Shown here: positions 9,672 to 20,136 of the stretch, in pieces | How the letters are laid out: every line of letters begins with the position of its first letter | Numbering within the stretch: the first letter of the stretch is position 1 | NCBI GenBank assembly: GCA_004123355.1 | Contig: SCHM01000001.1 | Coordinates: forward strand, 10,922,193 to 10,986,192 | Reading direction: 5' to 3' | Length of the DNA: 64,000 nt | Source: Amphirosellinia nigrospora | Taxonomy: Eukaryota > Ascomycota > Sordariomycetes > Xylariales > Xylariaceae | The notes under the pieces: generated by a model | What the model was told of the DNA's origin: nothing | The model's input: only the letters and a program-made list of their open reading frames with translations | Database searches by the model: none | Position numbers and translations under genes: made by a program

Positions 9672-11364
9672 TCAGTAACCGCTCTGCTCTCTTCGATGGT
9701 CCTCCTTGGCTGTTTCGCCAGCTTCTCGAATAGCTTGTTCGTCGCCTCTTAATTTTGCGAAGTAATTCTTGATATCCTCAGCGCCAATGGCCTTTCCACT
9801 GTCGGCAAATTCCTGAAAAAAGGGCTTCAATTTTTCTTTGAGATTATAAGCCATAACGCCTTCTATCGCGCGAACACGATCAACGTTTTCAACGCTGATT
9901 CGCCACGGTCATAGAGAGATCCGCTACCGTGGGTAGATCCATCCCGAGGCTTCTGAGAGAGGCGGTTCGTACTCTTCCTCTTGCTCGAGTAGTGGGTGAG
10001 GTGTAAGATTAGGGAAGCAGGACGGACAGTGGCAGAGATGGTCGCGGAAATCTGCCTTGAGGGGGATGGAGAAGATACCATTTGGTGCGGGTGGCAAAGA
10101 CGTTAACTTGCATTTTGGTGTCCTGGACTGGGCTGCATCTCCCATGTCTTCTACCTTTGCTTTCATTGGGACGTCATTTGAAGCAGCAGGATCTAACATA
10201 TTACTCTCGCCTCCAACGTTTATGTCGCTCTTTATGCGTTTACTCGGCTCACTATCCGTATTAGTGGCACTGTCTTCCTCGTCCTCCAATTTCCTTTTCT
10301 TGCTGGCTGGTGGTTCTCCTACCCCATCATCCGACATTCGCAAGAAGACGGGTGGTAAGAAGCCAGGTGTACCTGCATATCGCTTGATCCACGGATGTGT
10401 CTCTACGCATTTATAGCAAAGGAGAAAATCGAAGTCCTCTTCTTCGGGAAAGCCGTCAGGTAGAGGCACATCTTCATCATCGTCTTCTACAATGCCAGGC
10501 TCCACTGTCTGCTGCTGGTTGACGGTTTCTTGGGTCGGATCCTCGAATATTGGGGTCAGGGCAGCGCCATTGCTAGCATTTGTCGTCAAATCTCGCTTCG
10601 GCAGCTTGTCGTACCACTTGGGCCCCTGTCCCACCAGGCACCCTGGGTGGTACCAGTCCTCGCCACAACCGCCGGTCTCATGAGTACCAAGCCCAAGACA
10701 CTGAAACATGGTGCCCTTCTGATCCTGGGGACTGTAGTCTATGGAGCATGAGCAGAAACGGTTGCGGAAATTTTGGTTGTACTTGTTGTTGGGGTCGGGC
10801 AGCTCGGAGTGAACATTTCCTCGAGTACCGGTGTCGGGATTGATGCGCAGTGTACACGGCTGGTCAGGCCTGAAGCGCGTAGTACCGCAGTCACAGGTGA
10901 AGTTGCGCTTTTGGAAGATTTCGACTAGCTCATGCTCGCCGTGGCACTGAACGGAGCAAGAATAGCAGATGCCAGCGGCGCTGAAGGAACCACTGGAGTC
11001 GGCGGGCGGGGGATTGCAGGTAAGGCAGGCATAGATGTTTTGGCGTAGAGAACCAAGAGGCCCCGTACAATTCTTGAAGCTCTTCATAGCAACCGTTAGA
11101 AAACGCAGGCTGACATCGGGCTAGTGGGATTGTGGGATTGTGGAATCGTGGGGTTGGGGGAGGGCGACAAACATATGGCAGGGCTTCGCGCGCATCGGCT
11201 TCCAGCTGCATCTGATCTCTGATAAAGTCGGCTGCAGTCTGGGAATCTTCTGATATCTGGGACATGCTGTCACGGCGAGAAGAGGAAACAGGGTCCGGGT
11301 CATTGCTGTTGTCAGGCTGCGTCGCATCGCGCTGCGAGCCAGTAGCAGTTGATGAAGGATTCAT
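9672..11364 (-). CDS. UBR7/Mlo2-like UBR-box and PHD-type zinc protein
   Basis: Putative E3 ubiquitin ligase of the UBR7 / fission-yeast Mlo2 family, probably nuclear. After an acidic, polar N-terminus and TAADFIRDQMQLEADAREAL comes the UBR box: CTGPLGSLRQNIYACLTCNP, then CYSCSVQCHGEHELVEIF and CDCGTTRF. A PHD-like Cys/His stretch follows (FCSCSIDYSPQDQKG, QCLGLGTHETGGC, WYHPGCLVG). The C-terminus carries the family tail LYDRGESAL, VDRVRAIEGVMAYN, DIKNYFAKLRGDEQAI, ending DHRREQSGY. A 91-bp intron (11082-11172) separates ALPY from SFKNC. The frame slips twice near the 3' end, around 9944 (extra G) and 9888 (short A/T run), so the last ~90 residues lie in other frames. Divergently paired with MCM2. 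Confidence 0.85.
11082..11172 (-). other. Intron of UBR7-like gene
   Basis: GTTTGT donor, CTAAC branch site and AAG acceptor on the minus strand. Excision joins EALPY to SFKNCTGPL in phase 0. Confidence 0.75.
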
Positions 11365-12034
11365 TGTCGGCGTATCTGCTGCCCGAGGCGCTCGAGCGCG
11401 TCTACAATGCGGATGCCGGACGGTACGCTACAATTCGGTCGAACGCTGACTTAAATTCAATGAATGGCAGAGTGGCGATGATGGATGGCGATGACAGATG
11501 CCACTGTTCGAGACACGCTGGGTTTGAACGCGCCGGCAGTGGCTGTCCATGCACCGCGCCAGGTGACGTAACACTGGGACTACAACACTCATCTACCCAG
11601 CTAGCCTATATAGGGTAAGTGGATCAGCTCTTGCCCAAAGTGGCACACTTTACGCGCCTTCGTGATTCTCACGCGTCCCGACGCGTTAATTGGCGTTTCC
11701 AGATTCCCTAGAGGATGGCGCCCCCCCACCTTTTGGCGGTTGCTAGTTACCGCTCCGCAGTCTCAAATCTATTATCACTTCGCCTCCCTGTCTTCCGCCT
11801 CATGCAAATACAATACAAGATACCTCGAGAATTCACAACCCGTCTTCCCAGTCTACTGAAGCCAAACGTAAGAGACGTATAGTATACCATAGTTGGCAAT
11901 GGAGTAAGTATTGTCTCTTACCCAAGCTCGACATCTCATGCGTCCACAATAAACCCCAGTCTAGACCTGTGCCCGAAGCTCGTTTTAGACAATCGTTTGC
12001 TAACAGTTCCAGTTCCTCTCCTCTCCGGAGTAAT
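11365..12034. other. Divergent promoter, UBR7-like / MCM2
   Basis: This 670-bp region separates divergent genes. It carries two ACGCGT boxes near 11671-11686 (separate entry), a GGCGCCC-like segment and, just upstream of the MCM2 ATG, a probable 5'-UTR intron beginning GTAAGTATTG at ~11903. Confidence 0.5.
11671..11686. promoter_or_regulatory. Pair of ACGCGT (MluI cell-cycle box-type) sites
   Basis: ACGCGT occurs at 11671-11676 and again at 11681-11686, ten bases apart, ~350 bp upstream of the MCM2 start. ACGCGT is the known binding core of the fungal MBF (Mbp1/Swi6) G1/S factor, which controls MCM and DNA-synthesis genes in yeasts. The placement makes functional use plausible. Confidence 0.55.
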
Positions 12035-14725
12035 ATGGACTCGGCCAACCGCCGCCCTCCGCCGCGGTCAAGTCGCAAAAGGTCACGCACTGCCGGCGAT
12101 GCTTCATCGTCCGTTGCAGCCTCTAGCCCCATGCCTTCATCTCCGCCCGCCTTCCATATCTCCCATGGCGGCGATGATGACGACGACGACGATAACATGG
12201 AGGATGAGCCAGAGATCCAGGACGACTTAGAAGAGCTCGACGAGATGGCCGAGGACGATGTTGATCTATTCCGCGAGGGCTATGAACGCGACTACCAGGA
12301 TAAGGACGAGACCGACGCTTACGAAAGAATCGGCCTTGATGATGAAGGCGACTACGGCGACTTGGATCTTGGCGACCGACGACGGCTGGAGGCCCAATTG
12401 AACCGCAGGGACCGCGAGGTCGCCCGTAGACGAGCCCCAGCCGCTTTCTTGCCAGATGGTGGAAGCGATGATGGTGAGGCTGACCTGACCGCTCAACCCC
12501 GTCGTGTACGTCATCACTACGACGAGAATCCCGACGACGTGATGGAAACGGACATCATGGCCGAAGAACTCTCTCTTGAAGCATTGCAAGATGTGAAGGC
12601 CTCAAGCTTGACCGATTGGATATCACAGCCTGCTGTGCAGCGCACTATCAAACGAGAATTCAAGGCATTCCTTACCCAATACACCGACGAGAGCATGGCT
12701 TCGGTCTACGGTGATCGCCTTCGAATACTTGGCGAAATCAATGCTGAGTCTCTCGAGGTCTCGTATGATCACTTATCTTCGTCCAAGGCCATACTTGCCT
12801 ATTTCTTAGCGAATGCGCCGCAGGAAATGCTCGTCCTCTTTGACCAGGTAGCTATGGACGGGGTCCTGCTACATTATGAGGACTACGAGCGCATCCACTC
12901 TGATATTCACGTTCGAATCGTTGATTTGCCCGTCCATTACACCCTGCGCCAGTTAAGACAGTCACACCTCAACTGTCTCGTCAGAGTTAGCGGCGTGGTT
13001 ACGCGACGTACGGGCGTATTTCCTCAGCTGATTTATGTTAAGTTTGACTGTACCAAGTGTGGTGTTACATTGGGACCGTTTCAGCAAGAGTCCAATGCCG
13101 AGGTCAAGATTAAATATTGCCAGAATTGCCAGTCTCGTGGACCGTTTACCGTCAACTCGGAGAAGACAGTCTACCGAAATTACCAAAAGCTTACCCTTCA
13201 AGAATCTCCCGGGACAGTGCCTGCTGGTCGTCTCCCTCGGACACGTGAGGTTATTCTTCTCTGGGATCTGATCGATAAAGCCAAACCAGGCGAGGAAATC
13301 GAGGTTACCGGTATTTATAGAAACAATTACGACGCCCAGTTGAACAACCGCAATGGCTTTCCTGTTTTGCCACCATTCTTGAGGCAAACAACATCGTCAA
13401 GGCCCATGATCAGCTTGCAGGCTTCAGACTGACAGAGGAGGATGAACGAGAAATCCGCAAACTTTCGCGTGACCCTGAGATCATCGACAAAATTGTCAAC
13501 TCAATAGCCCAAGTATATATGGGCACACCGATATTAAGACAGCTGTTGCCTTGTCTTTGTTCGGCGGCGTCGCAAAGATTGCTAAAGGCTCCCATCACGT
13601 TCGTGGCGATATCAATGTCCTGCTTCTTGGTGATCCGGGCACAGCCAAGTCTCAGGTCCTCAAATACGTGGAGAAAACAGCACACCGTGCTGTATTTGCT
13701 ACTGGTCAGGGTGCCTCCGCTGTAGGTCTCACTGCTAGTGTTCGTCGAGATCCTCTTACCAGCGAATGGACGTTGGAAGGCGGTGCTTTAGTGCTGGCTG
13801 ATAAAGGTACTTGTCTCATCGATGAGTTTGACAAAATGAACGACCAGGATCGGACATCTATTCATGAGGCCATGGAGCAGCAGACCATCTCCATTTCAAA
13901 GGCTGGTATTGTTACCACTCTGCAAGCCCGCTGTGGTATCATTGCGGCTGCCAATCCCATAGGTGGCCGCTACAACTCCACAATACCGTTTTCGGCCAAC
14001 GTTGAACTCACAGAGCCTATCTTGTCTCGTTTTGATATTCTCTGCGTCGTACGGGATACAGTCGATCCTAGCGAGGATGAGCGACTGGCTCGCTTCCTCG
14101 TAGGATCGCATAGCCGTAGCCATCCAATCGCACAAGCTGCCAAGGGAACTCAAGACATGGATCAGGACCCGATACTGCCCAGGAAAGCCAAGACGCTCCG
14201 AACAAGGAGGGAGAAGTGCCACAGGAGCTTCTCCGCAAGTACATTCTTTACGCGCGCGAGCACTGCCAGCCGAAACTGCTTCATATGGATGAAGATAAGG
14301 TGGCAAGATTGTTTGCTGATATGCGTCGAGAGTCGCTTGCTACAGGAGCCTACCCAATTACAGTACGTCGATATTCAACCCGCTGGGTTATCCACTATAC
14401 TAACTCTTTGTCTTTAGGTTCGTCACCTAGAAGCCATCATCCGCATCTCAGAAGCTTTCTGCCGAATGCGGCTCTCGGAGTACTGCACAGCCCAGGACAT
14501 TGACCGTGCAATTGCCGTCACGGTCGAGAGCTTCGTCGGCAGCCAGAAGGTCAGCTGCAAGAAGGCACTGGCTCGTGCATTTGCCAAATATACACTGGCT
14601 CGACCCGGCGCTACCACATCAAGGAGGGGCGGGGCCTCGCAGCCACAGCGAAGAACTACATCCGTCGCAGTGTAGTCATGGAGAGACTTTATTATAAGGC
14701 GTTGGGTAACTTGTACGAATCATGA
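12035..14725 (+). CDS. mcm2: MCM2, replicative helicase subunit
   Basis: Subunit of the MCM2-7 replicative helicase, nuclear and essential. The N-terminus is Ser/Pro-rich, then very acidic ([14 protein letters not shown]), as in other MCM2 proteins. The zinc finger follows ([11 protein letters not shown]...[11 protein letters not shown]), then the AAA+ core: Walker [10 protein letters not shown], Walker B LIDEFDKM, and the arginine finger LSRFD. The C-terminal helical domain ends [20 protein letters not shown]...LYES at TGA 14723-14725. One intron (14363-14417) has a TACTAAC branch site. ATG 12035 (MDSANRRPP) is preferred; earlier in-frame codons are not ATG. The frame slips four times, near 13366 (T run), 13509 (CCC), 14169 (CCC) and 14630 (G run), each equal to one lost base. 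Because MCM2 is essential, these strongly suggest consensus errors. Confidence 0.95.
14363..14417 (+). other. Intron of MCM2
   Basis: GTACGT donor, CTATACTAAC branch region and TTTAG acceptor. Removal joins GAYPIT to [14 protein letters not shown] in frame. Confidence 0.85.
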
Positions 14726-15369
14726 TAGAAATGAGGATGTTTAGGTAATAGCAATGTGCTGCGGAGGTCTAGACCAGACCCCTATGATGTTGATATAGGT
14801 ATTTGCTCGCGTCATAAGAGGTAGGCTAGCTGCACTTACAATTTTCTGCAACTGAAACACAGAGAACTGGAGATATAGCCTGTAACGGGAGTTCAGAGTT
14901 AATTCTTTCCCACTCTACACCAATGATATCCAATTGAGCTAGGTAGTAAGAAATAAATCGAGTACAAGCATGACATAACATGTCGGATATGTGCTTAGAG
15001 AGATCGAGTTCGTACGAACCAAATCGGGTAGCGGGTTCGGATATCCTTTTTGTCATCGCTCTTTACCCAAGAGGAATTCATCAGGACAGGTTTTTATGCT
15101 GTCCAAGATTCATCGCCAAGTTAATGTCGGGGACAAAACAGAGATTAACAAATGTCCCAATAGTATACAGAAACTAAGAAAACTCTTGTGAAGAATACTA
15201 CCTAAGAGTAATGTTTCGAAACCCGCTCAGAACGCCTTTCTTACCCCTCCGAATGCAATCGAAACATCAACCCTCAAAGAAACTATCCGTGTTACTAGAT
15301 GACGCATAAAATCCCGAACGTAGTTGCGCCTGATCGGGATTATGCCATCTCAAACCAACCTCATTTGCA
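14726..15369. other. Intergenic, 644 bp, between convergent genes
   Basis: 3' flanks of MCM2 and of the amino-acid permease. No gene or repeat recognised. Confidence 0.5.
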
Positions 15370-17438
15370 TCAAACTGCCGTATGCCCAACCTCAACACCA
15401 TCTACCGCGTTGATCGTTTCTTCTTTATTTTCTTCGAGTTGGATATGGTCGAGGGGGACAAGTAGCGTGCGATCCGCTTCCAAAGCATGTAACCGACCCA
15501 GAACACGACGACGACGGCAAGACCAGTGAAGGTCGCAGCAGTAGGCGGCGGCTGGAGTAAAGGACTCTTCACCGCCGCCGCAATCTGGGCCGCAAGTCCG
15601 AATGCGAATATGACGATAGCAAGAACAGAGCCCGGGATCCCCGTCGGGGATCGGTATACCCCAAGTCGTTCATCGATCTATCTTGTTTTCTAAGTGCGAG
15701 TCGGCAGCGAATCTGGGCCACGCATATCGAGAACCAGGTCAAGTAGTTGGAGCACGAGGCCAAGGAGAGCAGCCAAACGAATATCTCGTTGCCGTATTTC
15801 GAGGCTGCGGCGAAAGAGAGCAAGGAAAACGCGAAGACGACCGCCAGAGCACCGAATGGCATATCCCGGTACACATGTGCGCAGAAACGGGGGCCCATAC
15901 CACGGGCCGAGATAGCTTGCAGTGCCCGGGACGAGGCAAATACTAGATAACATTTGATGTTAGTCTTTACGAGCGAGGCTCTTACATATTTTCAAACGTA
16001 GAAAGCTTTTAAGATATGTTAACCCGGCGATTACTTACTACTCGCATTAGCCATCGAGAAAATGGAGACCACAATGATGGCATTCACTACAACACTCGGA
16101 GTCAGTTATTGCTGTTCATAGCGTGAATTGTGAGGGTATCAGAAGCTTTGAGACATCACCACGTCCCAGAGGGAAACGTTGCGCTCCGAAAGGTGCCAAA
16201 GCAGAAAGAAATAACTTCGAGAATTACGCACTAATGTCTGGTAGCACGGGATCTTGGCTTGCGAGATGGCCAGCACCAAGGGGCTTACGAGCATCTCGCG
16301 CGAGTTAGGGGTGGTTGGGTTGAGATCGATCTTGAGTACAAGACCAAGCATGAGCACAGGCAAGATATACAATAGCACAATACGCCCCGCGACAAGCCTA
16401 CTTGCGATTCTCATGACGTATCGGGAGAGCGACACTCGGCGGCCGACAGCCCAACCATCTCAGTCCCGCCGTAGGCCATGGCGGCGCACATGAAGGCGAA
16501 GAAGATTCCCGGCGCGCCGTTCTTGAAAGCTTCGGTACGCCAACTATTGTAGGCTAGCTGTTCGCGGGGGCGTGTATCGGTCGGAACGCTTCTCGTGCAA
16601 ATGCAAATGGCCGTCACGACGAAGATAGCGACGACGACGATCTTGAGGATTCCGAAGACGTTCTCGGCTTCGGCGTACCATTTCGCTCCAAACGCATAGA
16701 TGACGACCAACGCAAAGATAAACTGCGGGCACAGACACACGTTAATCGAGATAAGGAGGCAGGGGAGGGCGGGGATTGTACGCACGATGGGCACGAGATA
16801 TACGGCTGGGATATCCGGGTTCCAATATCGTGCGCACATAACCATCACGATAATTTCAAACGGTACGACAAAAACGAAGTTGATGACGTAGTTCCATCCC
16901 ATCGCGAAGCCCCATGATGGCGAGATGAATTGTACTGAATATTCGTAGAATGAGCCCTGGACGGGGAAGTTGGTCGACAGCTCGCCGAGATTACACATAG
17001 TGATCCAAACGGCAAACCCAACGACGGCGAAGGCGATGAGGAGTGATGCGGGGCCGCCGACTGCGAGAGCTTGACCGGTCGACAAAAGTACTGGAATAGT
17101 CAAAGTCAGCTTTTGGTAATATGACCGTGATTTGTGAGGGTTCCGCAGGGGTAAACATATCGAAGTGAAGTGATTCTAACTTGAGCAACTCTCCTGCTAC
17201 TCTAGAATCGACCAAAAACAAGGAAAAATAGCTTCTATAACTACTTACAACCGGCACCGATGGAAGATCCGAGCGCCATGAAGATGAATTGGCGCGTCGT
17301 GATAACTTTTTTAAGGCATTGCGGCGCAGATTCACGCTTGGCGCTGGACCCAGTAGGACTCTCTGGCATCGGTTCTATCCAGTTATCTATAGGCCTTGGA
17401 GGTTGTTCAGGCGTTGTCTCCTGCCGAAGAGTCTTCAT
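15370..17438 (-). CDS. Amino-acid permease (GAP1/AAT family)
   Basis: Plasma-membrane amino-acid/proton symporter of the yeast AAT (YAT) family. After a hydrophilic N-terminus, the family signature ITTRQFIFMALGSSIGAG leads into hydrophobic segments: ALAVGGPASLLIAFAVVG, SWGFAMGWNYVINFVFVV, ENVFGILKIVVVAIFVVT, GIFFAFMCAAMAYGGTE, VLLYILPVLMLGLVL and SNYLTWFSICVAQIR. The tail FTGLAVVVVFWVGYMLWKR is followed by a short cytoplasmic end. At least three introns: 17091-17248, 16087-16231 (an introner-like intron, see separate entry) and 15943-16038. Frame slips near 16424 (G/C run), at the 16231 splice border, near 15647 (G run) and near 15472, each one base. The C-terminal stop is placed at TGA 15370-15372. 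Substrate range cannot be read from the sequence. Confidence 0.85.
16087..16231 (-). repeat. Introner-like intron, copy 1 (in amino-acid permease)
   Basis: A 145-bp intron on the minus strand. It starts GTGCGTAATTCTCG, passes a T-rich stretch, GGCACCTTTCGGAGCG, TTCCCTCTGGG, GCTTCTGATACCCTCA, and ends with CAGCAATAACTGACTC...TTGTAG. It aligns along its length with the introns at 29849-29970 and 32696-32845, which lie in unrelated genes. Confidence 0.75.
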
Positions 17439-19093
17439 CGTAAGGATACGGAGGACCTATATGGAGTCCTAAAGTCGATATTCGGCTGATGAGCGCTACA
17501 AGCAAGTCCCGGTTCAAATGCTTTGAATTTGCTTTCTCTGTATCCTGTGAACCAACAGACGGTACCGATCATAACCAATTATGTTGTCGTGACTAAATAG
17601 CAGATGCTGTCGAGGGAGACTCTAGGAAGATTTATCGAGAAGCAAAAGTTCGGGGCAGCCCTGAGACGATAAGGCCGCATATTATATGCGTTATGGTTTC
17701 TCGGCACGTATGCTCGAACTCAAATTCAGGTCAGGTCGCAAGTTCTCTTTCTTACTCGAGTTGGATAGCGGCTATCTGTAGAAGGCCTCGACAGCTACGG
17801 GCCTCCTCGAGCGCATCGCACATACTAAATTGACATATAAATGCCATTGAAGGACATTTATACGAGTGGCATGGCTACTTAACTCGGACTGACATTATGT
17901 GTCAGCGGTTTATATAAACGTCTCATATCACGGTATCAGGCTTCGGACATCTGGCTTAGCATGGAATAGTAGGTAGTCATCTATTAAAAGTAAATGGTTA
18001 TAGTTCTGGCAATCGAACGCGTATCAGTCGGAATATCAGGCAAGGATGGGATTGGCATCGCCAGGTCCTCGGGCCGTCATGAACGGGGAGACTATTTGGT
18101 AGGCGCATAAACCTCGACTAGATAAAGTATCTGCCGAACTTACTTGATCAACATAGATATCTTAGTAGGCCAGGGGTATAGTGATTTGGTGTGTATTTAG
18201 GTAACATTGCGTCGTTTGATATATAGGCTCTAGCTGTATAAAAGTCTAAATTGGCGTGGCAAATCGAGATACGTTTACAGGCGATATAGCTATCCTGGTT
18301 ACTTGGGTAAAGATATTCGTCAGCCGCACCGATGGTAGACATCTAGGCATGCCGGCTCTTAGATGTGTTTGTCTTCTAGGTGGATGAGCGAATATGTTGG
18401 GTAGTGATCACTTTGGTCATCTGCATGCCCAGCCTACAGTCATGTAAGGTCACTTATATCTCTTAACATCGCGTATTTGGCAGTTACATATATAATTATC
18501 ATAATTTATTTGTATACTGCCTGCCTACCTGAAATCTATCTTAAAGTAGCTCATCTTACGATTAGCATAGTCAAACCCTCTATCTGCTTTTGATACGCAA
18601 AGATTACTCTAATAGAGAGTGAAGATATACTATTTACTTACGAATGGGGTTTGATTTTATCAATGGTTGTGATAAGAGACATACATGGACTGTTTCCCCT
18701 CGTGCTACCATTGATACTGCATTGGCTTCTCTCCTCGAGTTGATACCTATTAAACGATATTTGAGATTTCGGTACTACCTACGCCCTGTATCGAATGTAT
18801 GGCTAGATTAAACCGTAGTAGAGGGGTTTGTCTACTGGGTGTTACATTTACGTGAAGAGAGAAATGCTTTTATTTTTTATATGATTACCTAAGCGACAAT
18901 TTGATTGGTGGTGCTGACTACCCCGCTAAAACGATCGACCCGCCCCGGTCATAAGATATGGGTCCACGGGGTGAAGCACCCAGACAACCTGCAAGCAACG
19001 ACGACACCCTCTGTCAACACGTCAAACCCCGTACGCATTCATCACACTACAACCCGACATATACACGACCAGGACTTAAGAGGACCGGCAACC
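17439..19093. other. Intergenic, 1.65 kb
   Basis: AT-leaning upstream region of the permease, containing TATAAA-like segments near 18235. No gene, LTR or tandem repeat is recognisable. Confidence 0.45.
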
Positions 19094-20136
19094 ATGCAGG
19101 GTAACGGTGGGGGCGCTGCTGCCGCTGCCGCCGCCGCTGCCGCCGCCGCAGGTGCAATGGCCATTGGACCTACGCTGCCGGGCACCAGGCCGAGCTCAAC
19201 ATCATATATGGCATGGTAGATGAGCTATCGCGTCAGCTAGCCGACAACCGACGTGTCACCGAAGAGATTGTGTCAGGGCTGGGACGGGTGAGGAATCGAG
19301 CTCGCGAGCAAGGACTGGGTAACGACGACCTTTTGGGTGAGGCGACCGAAGAGTTGTTTGGTGCGTACCCTTTAAATGTTATGCCCTGCCGATAGGAGGG
19401 AGGCGACCGAACATAGGAAGCTGACTCTGCGTGCTGTGCTTTGCCTGTTTATAGCCCAAGAACCCAACCTTGAAGCCATGCTATCCATCCTCACTGAGTC
19501 CCTCGACCGCGCAAAGCAGTCCCGAGATGCCAACTTCACCTTGCTCGCCACCTACGCCAAAGTCTTCGAGGGCGTGATTAATCAGTTTCACGTCTACAAG
19601 CAGAAGCATGTCGCTGATGTCGCTGCCTGGCATCGTTCCTACCGGGCCCAGCTTGCCGAGGCGCGTGCCGAAAACTGCCGATTGCGGGAACAAATTTGGG
19701 AGGTGCAGGAACATGCCAGCCGCGCAAACAATCTCTTACGTGATTTTCGGAAGAAATTTGACGAGGACGAGGCGCGGTGGGACAAGCGTGTGCGCGACAA
19801 GGCTACAAAGCAGGAACTACGCTTCTGGAAGCGGATGGCTATGCCCGAAATCGATGAGAACGAGGTGGGCTTCTGGAGCGACGATGACGATCTCGTCGAT
19901 CCTGTCGAAAAAGAGCGCCTGAAGAAGGTTGAGCGCGAGGTAGCTGAACAAGCGCTCGCTGGCATGGGTAGCGCCAGCAGTCAGCAGAGCGAAGATTCCG
20001 AGGGAGAGGTTGGTGAGCCACACTCCTTGTCGAGTATGATGGGAGGCGTTGCTATGGAGAGGGCCGGGAGGGCTCGATACCTACCCCGCCTTCGAGGCCA
20101 CCCAGTACAGGAAGCACAGGAGGGCAGTCTGGCTAG
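19094..20136 (+). CDS. Conserved fungal coiled-coil protein (function unknown)
   Basis: Not recognised by name. The N-terminus is MQGNGGG followed by a poly-Ala tract encoded by a GCC/GCT repeat. Next come IIYGMVDELSRQLADNRR and a helix (VSGLGRVRNRAREQGL), then a long, charged, heptad-rich region (HRSYRAQLAEARAENCRL, REQIWEVQEHASRANNLL, DFRKKFDEDEARWDKRVR) and an acidic patch (FWSDDDDLVDPVEKERLK). The tail is Ser/Pro-rich and ends STGSTGGQSG at TAG 20134-20136. One intron (19361-19454) has a GTGCGT donor and a CTGAC branch site. The frame slips near 19178 (GGG) and 20060. The architecture suggests a cytoskeletal or scaffold role, which is weak inference. Confidence 0.7.

Noticed and set aside
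11833-12198. Minus-strand Ser-rich open frame
   Set aside because: Antisense shadow of the Asp/Ser-rich N-terminus of MCM2.
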